DNA of 64,000 nucleotides from a bacterium (GCA_015075175.1 JABTUV010000001.1:1198501-1262500), one strand, 5' to 3'. Positions 35,524 through 44,291 are shown, numbered from the stretch's first letter. Translations and numbers: made by a program. Notes: generated by a model not told the origin, from the letters alone.

Positions 35524-36768
35524 TCAGGCGCGCCACTCTCGGCCCGTCTCGCCGGCGCCGCCCGCCAAGAGCTGCTCCAAGCTCTCCCCAAGCAGGTTGA
35601 CGGCCACGGTCGCGGCTCGCACCGCGTCAAGGTCGCCCACGCTGAACCCCTGCGCCGCCAGCGACTGCCGCAGGGCCGGCAAGCGTCCGCGCGCCGTCTC
35701 TACGACCGATTCGTTGGCAAAAAAGAACCAGATCGACAGTCTTGGGCCCGACAGGAGCAGGTCGATCTGCAAGGGCCCCAGCCGGGACAAGGCCAGCGCC
35801 AGCGTAATGCGCGTGCCGGTTGTCTCTTCTCCGTCTTGGGCGGCTTCACGTTCCAGGCGCGCCCAGGCGACCGCCGGCTCGCCGTCGCAATCCAGAAACA
35901 GGGGGAAAAGCAGGAGTCCTCCCGAGCCGGCATGGGCCGAAAGCGTCTCCGCCAGGTGGAGTTGTGAAAGCAGCATCTGGCCCCGTGGCGAGGGTTCGCC
36001 CTGCGCCAGGAGCCGCGCCAGCAGGCGCGGCAGGTCGTCGGGCGCGGGATGCTCGCGGCTGGGCGCCAGGAAGGGGGAAAAGAGCTTCTCCACCGTCCCC
36101 GGTGCAAGCGTGTCGGACAGACGCAGAATCCAGTCGGCCAACGTCTGCCGTTCGCGTCCCCGCGCCGCCGCCAGGAACTCCGAAAGGTGCAGCGTTGCCC
36201 CCGCCGAGCTCATCCACTCCTGGACTTGGGCCAGGATGGACTCGGAGACGGGCAGGGCCAGGGCCAGGAGGAGTTGCAGCGCCGGCCCCTGCTGCGGCGT
36301 TAGATTGGGCAGTACGGCGGCCAGCGCCGCCAGCGTCTGGCCATGAACCGGCAGTCCCAGCGCGAGCAGCGCGGCGGCCAGCGTGCGGTGGGCCGGACCG
36401 CCGGGTTGCCCCAGTCGCGCCAAGAGCGCGTCCAAGCCGCCCACGTCCACTTGCGCGCCTGCCGGCGGCGTCTGGAGTGCGACGACTTGCTGCCGCGGCG
36501 CGTCCGCTGGAGCTAAGGTCTCGGCGACGACGATCCCCTCACGCGAGGGATGCGCCGACAGGCGCAGGAGCGTCCCCGCCGCCAGGGGCTGCGGCGCGTT
36601 CAGTTCAAACTGCGTGCCCCACACACGCACGAGCATGGTCGCGGAGTCGGCGGGGCCAAGCACGCGCCCTGCGGTCGGGCCGGTACGCAACAGCCGCGCG
36701 TACAGCCCTTCGTCCGCTCCTCCAGCCGGACGCAAGCCGGTCGCAGGGAGAAACGCCTCGATTCTCAC
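35524..36768 (-). CDS. FliK-like protein (flagellar hook-length control C-terminal domain)
   Basis: Starts at GTG 36768, overlapping the TGA of the amidase-SLOG gene as GTGA. Most of the 414 residues are Leu/Ala/Pro-rich helix-forming sequence. The last about 130 (LALALSRLGPLQIDLLLSG, RLSIWFFFANESVVETARGR, LRQSLAAQGFSVGDLDAV) match the Flg_hook domain of FliK, which controls hook length and switches export specificity. No other flagellar gene is in the window, so a role in another secretion machine, or a distant flagellar locus, is possible. Confidence 0.65.
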   Translation of the reverse strand: MRIEAFLPATGLRPAGGADEGLYARLLRTGPTAGRVLGPADSATMLVRVWGTQFELNAPQPLAAGTLLRLSAHPSREGIVVAETLAPADAPRQQVVALQTPPAGAQVDVGGLDALLARLGQPGGPAHRTLAAALLALGLPVHGQTLAALAAVLPNLTPQQGPALQLLLALALPVSESILAQVQEWMSSAGATLHLSEFLAAARGRERQTLADWILRLSDTLAPGTVEKLFSPFLAPSREHPAPDDLPRLLARLLAQGEPSPRGQMLLSQLHLAETLSAHAGSGGLLLFPLFLDCDGEPAVAWARLEREAAQDGEETTGTRITLALALSRLGPLQIDLLLSGPRLSIWFFFANESVVETARGRLPALRQSLAAQGFSVGDLDAVRAATVAVNLLGESLEQLLAGGAGETGREWRA

Positions 36769-39092
36769 GGCCGCTGCCTCTCGCGCCGTTCCTTGGCCCG
36801 GCGCAGAGCGACCCCGACGGCCTCCTCCGCCGTGCGCGCAGGGTGGAAGAAGGGCGATTCCGTGACGGTCGCGCACAGATGCGATTCGCACAGGAGTCCC
36901 ACCACCGGGACCCGCATGTTGAGGGCGAAGGCGATCTCGGAGAAGGTCCCCTCGCGTCCGTCGATGGCGATGAGGGCGTTGGCGGCCGTGACGTTGACCA
37001 CGTTGCGCGCCCGCTCCAGGCAGGTGGGAAGGGGGATCGTGATGAAGTCGTTGGCGTCCCATTCATTGAGGGTGCGCAGGATGCCGAGGGTGAGGCCGCC
37101 AGCCTCGCGGGCGCCGCGGGCGGCGGCTTCCATCACGCCCCCGTAGCCGCCGCAGAGGAGAATTGCGCCCGCCCGCGCGATCCGTTCTCCCACGTCCCGC
37201 GCGATGCGATACACCTCCGGCGTCGCCTCGGCCGCCCAAGACGCCGATGCGATAGGGGAATCTCCGGATTCACGGCGCTTCCCCGCCCGCGATGCGAGTT
37301 GGGGAGTACAGGTCTCCAGACCTGGTAAGGCCCGGGCAGAATCTGCCACCTGCTCTCCACACTGCGCCGCCGCCCAATCGACAACCCCATCCGCGACCGC
37401 CTGCGCCAGCGCCTCGCGGAAAGGCTGCGACAGGTAGGCCAGCTCGTCCTCGGGGTGGCTGAAGAAGAGCTGCTCGACCAGGACGCACGGGAAGTCGCTG
37501 GAGAGAAGCACGCGAAAGGGGTTGCGCCGCAGCTTGTGGTCGGAGAGACCCAGCGCCAGGAGGCGTGCCTGTAAGGCGGCCGCCAGCGAGGCCGTCGCCG
37601 GATGCTGGTACCACACCGAGACGCCCCGTCCCACCAGGGGATCGGTCGTGGCGGGAAGGGAATTGAAATGCAGGCTGACGAAGAGGTGCGCGTCCGCCGC
37701 CCGGGCGCGCTCCACCCGCTCGTCCAGCGGGACGAATTCGTCGCCGTCGCGCGTCAATTCCACCGTGGCGCCGCGCGCGCGCAGTTGCTCGGCGACCATG
37801 GCGGCCTGCGCCAGCGTGCAGTCCTTCTCAAAGAGTCCCGTGCAACTCACGCAGCCGCGATCATGCCCTCCGTGGCCGGGATCGAGCGCGACAACCAGTC
37901 CCGACAGGTCGCCGGGCGCGCCGCGCAAGGGACAGCGCCGCACCACGAGGTCGATGCAACCGGGACCGTAGTTGAGGCCGTAGCCCCACTCCGGCGGGCG
38001 CGTCAACTCGACCGTGAGCGCGCGCGTATCGGGGCTGGTCGCCTCCCACGTCGCCGAATGGAGGAGGCGGTCGCTGCCCTCGACCGGCGGTGGCGCGCAG
38101 AGTTCGTCAATCGGAGAGTATTCCAGTCGCAGGATCGTTTCAGAGACCGGGATGATGCGAACCGGCAACGGTCGGCTGGAAAACACGCGCAGGTGCAGGG
38201 CGTCGTCGGTCGAAAGCGCCAGCGTGTCGGCGAGAACGGCCTCGCCTTGGCAGTCCAGAGTGTCGTGCAGGAGGAGGTCTTCGACGGGAACCCAGAAGCG
38301 CGACAGGCCCATCCAGACCTGCTGCCAGCCGCCGCGGCGGCCGCCCAGAAGCAGCGGCGCGCCGGCGGGAAGCGTCTGCACGAAGTCGCCGCCGGGTCGG
38401 TCGTAGAGGCGCGTGCGGCGCGCGCCCACTTCCCCGCAGGCGGGCGCCGCCGGATCACGAATGGCCACGGACGAGGCCAAGACCCTGTCGATCGAGCGTC
38501 CATCCCGCCCGCGCAAGTGGAAGACCGGCCGCGTCGGCTCCAGTTCATCCTCGGGCGCGATCACGACCTCGACTTCGTAAACCCCGGGCCGCGCCTCGGC
38601 CATCTCCAGGCGTCGATGCAGCCGCCCCAGCTCCAGCCAGGCATGACCGCCGGGCGAGCCGCGGAAGCGGAAAGTGACGCGGTCTCCGGCCAGGAGCGTG
38701 CAGTCTTCACCGGGGAGGAGCGAGTCGTCGGCGATGGCCGTGGGCCTTTCCGGCAAGGTCCGCGGCGGCGCGAGCCGCTCCACGGGCCAATCCAGCGTTC
38801 TCTCGACTTGTCCCAGAACGGCGCGGATGCGCAGCGTGTTCCTGCCCTCTTTCAGGGGAAGGAAGCCCACAAAGGCGCCGCTGGGATAGACGCGCGCGGG
38901 TTTTCCGTTCAGAGTGAGTCGCGCTTGGGGCGCGGTATAGCCGGCGATGCGCACGGCCTCGCCGTCCACGCGCAGGTTGCGCGGCGGAAAGGTGATTTCC
39001 AAGGGCAAAGCCGTCCGCTGCGCTTGAACCGCCCAAGGCAGGGCCAGGAGCAGCACGAGGATACGTACGTAGCCTCGTCGCATTGGTCCCAT
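36765..39092 (-). CDS. N-acetylmuramoyl-L-alanine amidase fused to a TIGR00725/SLOG-type domain
   Basis: From 39092: signal peptide (RILVLLLALPWAVQAQ); beta-rich repeats including an SH3-like stretch (RLYDRPGGDFVQTLPAG); and an Amidase_3 domain (about 390-590) with VVALDPGHGGHDRG, FEKDCTLAQAA, FVSLHFNSLP and VLVEQLFFSHPEDE supplying Zn ligands and the catalytic Glu. It should cut the peptide from peptidoglycan in the periplasm. The last about 150 residues are a cytosolic-type Rossmann domain (GAILLCGGYGGVMEAAARGA, LERARNVVNVTAANALIAID, GTFSEIAFAL) of the TIGR00725 / lysine-decarboxylase-like SLOG group. The joint (GLETCTPQLASRAG) is encoded by an R2-like repeat, so two genes may have been fused by the repeat or by a missed frameshift. 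Confidence 0.75.
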   Translation of the reverse strand: MGPMRRGYVRILVLLLALPWAVQAQRTALPLEITFPPRNLRVDGEAVRIAGYTAPQARLTLNGKPARVYPSGAFVGFLPLKEGRNTLRIRAVLGQVERTLDWPVERLAPPRTLPERPTAIADDSLLPGEDCTLLAGDRVTFRFRGSPGGHAWLELGRLHRRLEMAEARPGVYEVEVVIAPEDELEPTRPVFHLRGRDGRSIDRVLASSVAIRDPAAPACGEVGARRTRLYDRPGGDFVQTLPAGAPLLLGGRRGGWQQVWMGLSRFWVPVEDLLLHDTLDCQGEAVLADTLALSTDDALHLRVFSSRPLPVRIIPVSETILRLEYSPIDELCAPPPVEGSDRLLHSATWEATSPDTRALTVELTRPPEWGYGLNYGPGCIDLVVRRCPLRGAPGDLSGLVVALDPGHGGHDRGCVSCTGLFEKDCTLAQAAMVAEQLRARGATVELTRDGDEFVPLDERVERARAADAHLFVSLHFNSLPATTDPLVGRGVSVWYQHPATASLAAALQARLLALGLSDHKLRRNPFRVLLSSDFPCVLVEQLFFSHPEDELAYLSQPFREALAQAVADGVVDWAAAQCGEQVADSARALPGLETCTPQLASRAGKRRESGDSPIASASWAAEATPEVYRIARDVGERIARAGAILLCGGYGGVMEAAARGAREAGGLTLGILRTLNEWDANDFITIPLPTCLERARNVVNVTAANALIAIDGREGTFSEIAFALNMRVPVVGLLCESHLCATVTESPFFHPARTAEEAVGVALRRAKERRERQRP

Positions 39093-39112
39093 ACGTCCCC
39101 TTCTCCCCCGCA

Positions 39113-39145
39113 GAATCCTCCCAACCCCCTATGTTAAGGGGGGGT
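39113..39145 (+). repeat. R6 unit between the GH5-like and amidase genes
   Basis: CCTCCCAACCCCCTATGTTA followed by AGGGGGGG. It can fold into a short hairpin and may end transcription of the GH5-like gene, but there is no T run. Confidence 0.55.
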
Positions 39146-40273
39146 TCAGCGGCGGGGACCGCCGGCATGTTTCTGGAACAGCTCCAGCCATCCCAGCATC
39201 ATCGCGTCGCCGATCTCGTGCGAACGCCGCAACTCCGCCGGCGTCTCTCCCCAGTAGAATCCAATCCACCCGCCGGCCATCCCACGCGATCCGAGCAGGA
39301 ATCGCTCGAACTCATCTTGACCGCATCGCAGGGGAAACGTCTCTTCGATCACGACCGGCTTACCGACGGCGAATCCTCGCAAGGTCTCCAGCGCCTCGTC
39401 CACCTTGCCCCGCTCGGGATAGAGATGCACGCACAGGAAGTCCAAAGCGCCGGCGACCTTCTCGGGCACGAATCCAGACGTCATGCCGGGCCGGTCCAGG
39501 CTCCAATCCACCAGACCCACGGTAATCAAGTGGCGGCGGTCGACTTCCCGGACGGCGGCGACGAGATGCTCGATCCAGGCGCGTGCGATCTCCGGTCGAG
39601 GCCGGCCGGCTTGATCCAGCGTAATGAACTGCACGAAATGCTGGCCCCCGAACGGCGGTCCCAACCATTCGCCGTCCTGGCGCCGGCCGCCGGGGACGAC
39701 CGGCTCGTTCATCAGGTCGTAGCAGAAAATGGCCGGACTGTCCTTGCAGACGCGGGCGATGGCTTGCCAGAACCGCGCTTGCACCGCCCAGCGGTCTCTC
39801 TCTGAAAGCGCATCGTACCAGCCGGGCACGTCCTTCCTGAGATAGCAGCCCAGTCCCGTGACGTCGAGATAGACGCCGGTCCTCTCGGCCAGGTCCACGA
39901 GTCGGGCCAGGCGTCGCAGCTGGGCGCGGTCGGGCCGCGTGGGAGTCCGCATGAACTTGCCCAGTTGCAGATGGACGCGGGCCACGTTGGCGCCCAGCGC
40001 CGCCATCTCCCGGAAGTCCTCCTCGACCGTCGCCCACTCGACCGTCCAATAATCCTCCAGGAGCCGCGCGTCGCGGTCCATGTTGTAATTGAAGCCCCAA
40101 GGCACGTAGGTTTGGGTCGTGCCGGCGATCACGAATCCCGCGCGATCCGGGGAGACCTCGATCCAGCCCGGTCGCTCGCGCCCGTAGCCCACCGCGGCGC
40201 ACAGTCCGAGCCAGAAGAGCGCGCAGTACGCCCCAAGGCGATGAGGAGACGTGGATTGTTGAATCGCTGCCAT
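39146..40273 (-). CDS. Secreted GH5-like glycoside hydrolase
   Basis: ATG 40273 (a TTG at 40282 is an alternative) opens a signal peptide-like segment (LGAYCALFWLGLCAAVGYG). The body is a (beta/alpha)8 cellulase-type fold with VPWGFNYNMD, ALGANVARVHLQLG, CYDLMNEPVV (acid/base Glu) and KPVVIEETFPL (nucleophile Glu) in the expected order and spacing of clan A glycosidases. It should cleave a beta-linked polysaccharide outside the cytoplasm; substrate unknown. The last strand region IGFYWGETPAEL carries the conserved Trp. Confidence 0.75.
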   Translation of the reverse strand: MAAIQQSTSPHRLGAYCALFWLGLCAAVGYGRERPGWIEVSPDRAGFVIAGTTQTYVPWGFNYNMDRDARLLEDYWTVEWATVEEDFREMAALGANVARVHLQLGKFMRTPTRPDRAQLRRLARLVDLAERTGVYLDVTGLGCYLRKDVPGWYDALSERDRWAVQARFWQAIARVCKDSPAIFCYDLMNEPVVPGGRRQDGEWLGPPFGGQHFVQFITLDQAGRPRPEIARAWIEHLVAAVREVDRRHLITVGLVDWSLDRPGMTSGFVPEKVAGALDFLCVHLYPERGKVDEALETLRGFAVGKPVVIEETFPLRCGQDEFERFLLGSRGMAGGWIGFYWGETPAELRRSHEIGDAMMLGWLELFQKHAGGPRR

Positions 40274-40328
40274 TGTGATCAACCGGGGAGTCTTTTCGAG
40301 GGGCCGGGACGTGGTCCTCCCGGAGGGA

Positions 40329-40403
40329 TGGTTGCGGGGGGCGGGATCGAACCGCCGACCTTCAGGTTATGAGCCTGACGAGGTACCACTCCTCTACCCC
40401 GCG
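40329..40403 (-). tRNA. Initiator tRNA-Met (CAU)
   Basis: Read leftward from 40403, CGCGGGG pairs with CCCCGC while the first C faces an A, the C1-A72 mismatch of bacterial initiators. The anticodon loop is CTCATAA with CAT. The T arm is GGCGGTTCGATCCCGCC and an encoded CCA ends at 40329. Confidence 0.93.
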
Positions 40404-40487
40404 ACTGCTGGTCTACCTATAGACAATCAAAAGCGTTGCGTCAACCAGGAAATCAAGGATCGGCGGCGCGTGCGGATTTGAGGCGGA

Positions 40488-40652
40488 TCACGGGCGGCGC
40501 GCAACCGGCTCAAGATACAGCTCTATCGCCTCGCGGATATTGGCGAGCGCCTCTTCCCGAGTGTCGCCCTCGCTGAGGCAGCCGGGAAGAGCGGGAACGA
40601 ACACCGTGAAGCCGCCGTCCTCGCTGGGCTTCAGGATCACCTTGGTTTTCAC
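40488..40652 (-). CDS. HicB-like antitoxin / UPF0150 small protein
   Basis: A 54-residue frame from a GTG at 40652 reads VKTKVILKPSEDGGFTVFVP, then ALPGCLSEGDTREEALANI and REAIELYLEPVARRP. This is the HicB-type partial RNase H fold (PALPGC and the EEAL...I..AI..YL helix). HicB neutralises the HicA RNA-cutting toxin and often binds its own promoter. No HicA-like frame is visible on either side, so it is an orphan here. Confidence 0.8.
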   Translation of the reverse strand: MKTKVILKPSEDGGFTVFVPALPGCLSEGDTREEALANIREAIELYLEPVARRP

Positions 40653-40709
40653 GTTTTCTCATCGTTTATCCTCGAATCATTGGTCTGACGTGGCAAGCGC
40701 AAAGGCGTC

Positions 40710-41810
40710 CTAGTCCTCGCGGGGAGGAGCGCAGGAGGCGCGTTCCACCAGTTCGGTCGCAATCACCTGCGTCTGGCAGGGGCCGACGTCGCCGTCCAGG
40801 CGTCGCGCGACCATTTCCACCGCGGTCGCGCCCAGCCGCTGCATGTCCACGCGCACGGTCGTGAGCGGCGGATAGGCGTGGGCGACCAGGCGGCAGTCGT
40901 CGAAGCCGACCAGCGAAAGTTGGCCGGGAACCTCGACGGAGAGGGCGCGGGCCGCGTTGAGGGCGCCCATCGCCATCATGTCGCTGGCGCAAAAGACGGC
41001 CGTGGGCCGAGGGCGTTCGTCCAGGAGCGCCATCATGCAGCGGAATCCGTCCTGCATCATGTAGTCCCCGCGCAGGATGTGGTCCGGCTCGATGGCGACC
41101 CGGTTCTTGGCCAGGCAGGAAAAAAACCCGCGTTGGATGTTCTGCGAGTTGGCGTTCTCCTTGGGTCCCAGGATCACCCCGATGCGGCGATGGCCCAGTT
41201 TGAGAAGATGACGCGCCGCCAGGTAGCCGCCCCGCTCGCCGTCGATGACTACGCTATCCAGTCCGAACTCCGTGCCCGAGAAGTTCAGGCAGACGATGGG
41301 CAGGGGACAATCCCGCAGGCGGGCCAACAGCTCCGGGCGCATCTGACCCATCAGGATCACTCCCGCCAACCCCATTTCGTGGAAATAGGCGGCCAGGTCC
41401 GGCTGCTGCAGGAGGACCTCCTCCTTGCCCGCGATCACGGCGCGGAAATCGCCGACGCGCACCTGCCCGTCGATACCTTCCATGACTTCCCAATAGAAGG
41501 GTTGCTCCAGGAGGGACCGGTGGGAGGGCGTGATGACTCCCAGGCTGCGCACGTGGTTGGCCGGCACGCTGTTGCGGATGACGAACGTGCCCTTGCCGAC
41601 CTCCCGCTTGACCAGTCCCTGGTCGGCTAATTCCAGAATCGCGCGGTTGATGGTCATGCGCGACAGGCCCAGCGCCTCCTGCAATTCCCGCTCGGGAGGC
41701 AGCTTGGAGCCGACCGGATACTCGCCCGCCAGGATTTTCTCCTTCAACATGCTGATCACCTGCTGGTAGCGCGGCGGTCCGCCGTCTTTGCGGATGGAGG
41801 CTCGAATCAT
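40710..41810 (-). CDS. GntR-headed, LacI-type-sensor transcriptional regulator
   Basis: From ATG 41810 (AGGA just before it), residues 1-75 are a GntR winged helix (PPRYQQVISMLKEKILAGEY, KLPPERELQEALGLSRMTIN, GKGTFVIRNS). Residues 90-366 are a periplasmic-binding-like LacI sensor (SLGVITPSHRSLLEQPFYWE, RHLLKLGHRRIGVILGP, FCASDMMAMGALNAARAL, GFDDCRLVAHAYPPLTTVR). Such chimeras control sugar catabolism. It is divergent from the UroD-like gene with an operator palindrome between them, so autoregulation and control of that gene are likely. The longer frame to 41975 has no support. Confidence 0.88.
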   Translation of the reverse strand: MIRASIRKDGGPPRYQQVISMLKEKILAGEYPVGSKLPPERELQEALGLSRMTINRAILELADQGLVKREVGKGTFVIRNSVPANHVRSLGVITPSHRSLLEQPFYWEVMEGIDGQVRVGDFRAVIAGKEEVLLQQPDLAAYFHEMGLAGVILMGQMRPELLARLRDCPLPIVCLNFSGTEFGLDSVVIDGERGGYLAARHLLKLGHRRIGVILGPKENANSQNIQRGFFSCLAKNRVAIEPDHILRGDYMMQDGFRCMMALLDERPRPTAVFCASDMMAMGALNAARALSVEVPGQLSLVGFDDCRLVAHAYPPLTTVRVDMQRLGATAVEMVARRLDGDVGPCQTQVIATELVERASCAPPRED

Positions 41811-41833
41811 TCCTGCTTGACACTCTCGCGTTA

Positions 41834-41847
41834 TTGGTCTATACCAA
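41834..41847 (+). promoter_or_regulatory. Operator palindrome TTGGTCTATACCAA
   Basis: The inverted repeat TTGGT-CTAT-ACCAA lies 24 bases before the regulator start and 80 before the UroD-like gene. It matches the TGGT(N)nACCA form of GntR-family operators. A second, weaker half (ATTGGTATGGTGG) lies at 41878-41890. Confidence 0.7.
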
Positions 41848-41927
41848 CCCCCGAGCAGCGGCTCCCGCCTGCCCGCAATTGGTATGGTGGCCTGATTACT
41901 TATAGCACGTCCGCGGAGGAATGGAAT

Positions 41928-42983
41928 ATGCGTCCTGAACAGTGGGAACACTACAAGAGAGCGGCCAAGAGGCAACCCATCGACCGGGTCCCCATCTCAC
42001 TCATCATCGACAGCCCCTGGATTCCCGGGCACACCGGCGTCAAGCACATGGACTTCTACTTCGACCCGGAAGCCTGGTTCCAAGCCACCCTGTCGGTCGT
42101 GCAGGAATTCCCGGAGGTGATTTTCTTTCCCGGTTGGTGGATCGAGTACGGCATGGCCATCGAACCCTCCGCGCTAGGCTCGCGCATCCGCTTCTGGGAT
42201 TATCAGCCCCCCAGCGAGGCGCACATGCTGTTCCACTTGGAGGACGTGGAGCAACTTCAGCCCGTCGATCCCATGTCGGACGGCTTCATGGCGGTGGCGT
42301 TGCACCGCTACCGGATGCACAAGCAGCGCATCTTTGACGCCGGCTACACCATTCCCTTCGCGACCGCCCGCGGCCCGCTCTGCACGGCCTCGTTTTTCCG
42401 CGGAGTCGAGCGGCTGATCTGGGACATGGTCGAGGATCCCGAGGGCACGCACAAGCTGCTGCGCTACACAACCGACGCCTTGATCGCCTGGCTGAAGGCG
42501 CAGGCGCAGGTGATCGGCCCGTGCGTGGAAGGCATTTTCATCCTCGACGACATCGTGGGTTTCGTGGGCCCCAACGAGTACATGGAGTTCGCCCATCCCT
42601 ACATGAAGGAAATCTGCGATGCGTTTCCGAAGGACTGGGTGAAGGTGTACCACAACGACGCCAACGTGGACGCCTGCGTGGAGCATCTGCCGGAGGCGGG
42701 TTTCGACGTGCTCAACTTCGGCAAGCAGTTTGACATCGCCGAGATTCAGGCGCGCGTGCGGGGGCGGCTGACACTGATGGGCAACGTCAATCCACTGGAG
42801 ATCGGGGTGCGCGGCACGCCCGAGGAGGTCAAGAAGGAGACCCTGCGCGTGCTGGAGGCGACCGGCGGGGAGGGGATCATCCTGTCGATGGGCGGGGGAG
42901 TTTCGCCCGGGATGCCCGGCGCCAACATTCGCGCCATGGTCGAAGCCCTCTCCGAGTTTAATCGCGCCCGCGTTGCCGTGTGA
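41928..42983 (+). CDS. Uroporphyrinogen decarboxylase-like (UroD/MtaA-CmuA type) methyltransferase protein
   Basis: ATG 41928 has GGAGGA seven bases upstream; the protein is 351 residues. It has the UroD-fold layout with RPEQWEHYKRAAKRQPIDRV, a mid-part FATARGPLCTASFF, ILDDIVGFVGPNEYMEF, and the C-terminal YHNDANVDACVEHLPEAG, LMGNVNPLEIGVRG and GGGVSPGMPGANI. Proteins of this group, frequent beside sugar or methyl-compound genes, include cobalamin-dependent methyltransferases rather than true haem enzymes. The divergent GntR/LacI regulator supports a catabolic role. Confidence 0.75.
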   Translation: MRPEQWEHYKRAAKRQPIDRVPISLIIDSPWIPGHTGVKHMDFYFDPEAWFQATLSVVQEFPEVIFFPGWWIEYGMAIEPSALGSRIRFWDYQPPSEAHMLFHLEDVEQLQPVDPMSDGFMAVALHRYRMHKQRIFDAGYTIPFATARGPLCTASFFRGVERLIWDMVEDPEGTHKLLRYTTDALIAWLKAQAQVIGPCVEGIFILDDIVGFVGPNEYMEFAHPYMKEICDAFPKDWVKVYHNDANVDACVEHLPEAGFDVLNFGKQFDIAEIQARVRGRLTLMGNVNPLEIGVRGTPEEVKKETLRVLEATGGEGIILSMGGGVSPGMPGANIRAMVEALSEFNRARVAV

Positions 42984-42999
42984 GGGCTTCCCACTCGGA

Positions 43000-43108
43000 G
43001 TCCAGGCTTCAGCCTGTCTGAATGCAAACTGAAGTTTGTACTCCGGACAGGCTTGCGGAGTACAGGCTTCAGCCTGTTTTCAGACAAACTGAAGTTTGTA
43101 CTCCGAGT
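43000..43108 (+). repeat. R2 repeats (two inverted pairs)
   Basis: CCAGGCTTCAGCCTGTCTG, AACTGAAGTTTGTACTCCGG, AGTACAGGCTTCAGCCTG and AACTGAAGTTTGTACTCCGA form two adjacent palindrome pairs. They end 26 bases before the start of the beta-helix gene. Confidence 0.85.
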
Positions 43109-43133
43109 ATTCCCTCTTTCGGAGGCGCATGGC

Positions 43134-44291
43134 ATGCGGCGACGGATGGTTTGCGTGTTGCTCGCCGCCGCGATGGCGGCCGGCGAAGCCGGTGAAATCA
43201 CGGTGCGAAACACGGACGAATTGCGGGCCGCCCTGCGAACGGCGGGCGCGGGCGCGGTGCTGCAATTGGCGCCGGGACGCTATGCCGGTGGGCTGCACGT
43301 ATCCAACCTGGCGGGCCGCGCCGACGCCCCCATCATCATCTGCGCTTCCGATCCCGGCGCGCCGCCGGTCTTCGAGCCTCCCGGCGGCACGGCCCTGCAA
43401 CTTTCCGACTGCGCGTACCTCGTCGTGCGCGACCTTCGCATCAGAGGATTCTCCGAAAACGGCCTGAATGCCGACGACGGAGGCAGCTTCGATACGCCCG
43501 CGCAGCATATTACGTTCGAGAATCTCTTGATCGAGAACATAGGTCCCAGCGGCAACCATGACGCCCTCAAACTGTCCGGCGTTGATCACTTCACGGTGCG
43601 ACGTTGCACCTTCGGAGGCTGGGGAGGCTCAGCCATCGACATGGTGGGCTGCCATCACGGCGTGATCGAGGATTGCAGTTTCATGGGCCGGTCGGGTTTC
43701 TCGCAGTCCAGCGCGGTGCAAATGAAGGGGGGAACCAGCGACATGCTGGTGCGGCGCTGTTTCTTCCACGACGTGGGAGAGCGGGCCATCAACCTGGGGG
43801 GAAGCACGGGGCTGGCGTATTTCCGTCCCGCGGCCGGCGACTACGAGGCCACGCGCATCGAGGTCGCCGGCAACCGCTTCGTGGGCGGCGTGACTCCCAT
43901 CGCCTGGGTGACCGCCGCCGGCGGGCGTTTTCATCACAACACGATCGTTTTTCCGGAAAGGTGGATTCTGCGAATTCTGCAGGAGACCCGTAATCCACGC
44001 TTTCAACCGTGCCATGACGGCGTGTTCGAGCATAACCTGATCGTGTACGACCGGCGGGTGGAGACCTTTGTCAACGTCGGGCCGGGCACGAAGCCCGAGT
44101 CGTTCGTGTTTCGCGGCAACGCCTGGTATGCGACGGAGGGGGCACGGCGACCGACGCTGCCGACCGCCGAGGATGACGGAGTTTACCAGGTAGATCCGCG
44201 CCTGGAGGAGGCGCGCTCCAGCCGCTCCCGAGTCACCTCGCGGGATGCGCGCCTCGTCGGCAAGGGGGCCGACGGTTACATGGCTCCATAG
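43134..44291 (+). CDS. Secreted right-handed beta-helix protein (pectate lyase-like fold)
   Basis: ATG 43134 follows GGAGG by eight bases and opens a short signal peptide (MRRRMVCVLLAAAMAAGEAG). The body has ITVRNTDELRAALRTAGAG, LAPGRYAGGLHVSNLAG, then regular turns (FENLLIENIGPSGNHDALKL, DHFTVRRCTFGGWGG, GVIEDCSFMG, VRRCFFHD) typical of parallel beta-helices acting on polysaccharides. No catalytic Asp/Arg set is certain, so lyase or hydrolase activity is unproven. The longer upstream frame is R2 repeat sequence. Confidence 0.75.
   Translation: MRRRMVCVLLAAAMAAGEAGEITVRNTDELRAALRTAGAGAVLQLAPGRYAGGLHVSNLAGRADAPIIICASDPGAPPVFEPPGGTALQLSDCAYLVVRDLRIRGFSENGLNADDGGSFDTPAQHITFENLLIENIGPSGNHDALKLSGVDHFTVRRCTFGGWGGSAIDMVGCHHGVIEDCSFMGRSGFSQSSAVQMKGGTSDMLVRRCFFHDVGERAINLGGSTGLAYFRPAAGDYEATRIEVAGNRFVGGVTPIAWVTAAGGRFHHNTIVFPERWILRILQETRNPRFQPCHDGVFEHNLIVYDRRVETFVNVGPGTKPESFVFRGNAWYATEGARRPTLPTAEDDGVYQVDPRLEEARSSRSRVTSRDARLVGKGADGYMAP

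Noticed and set aside
36765-37230. Stand-alone lysine-decarboxylase/LOG enzyme
   Set aside because: The residues fit the TIGR00725-type SLOG group rather than the LOG family (the PGGxGTxxE motif is replaced by GREGTFSE), and no separate start is seen.
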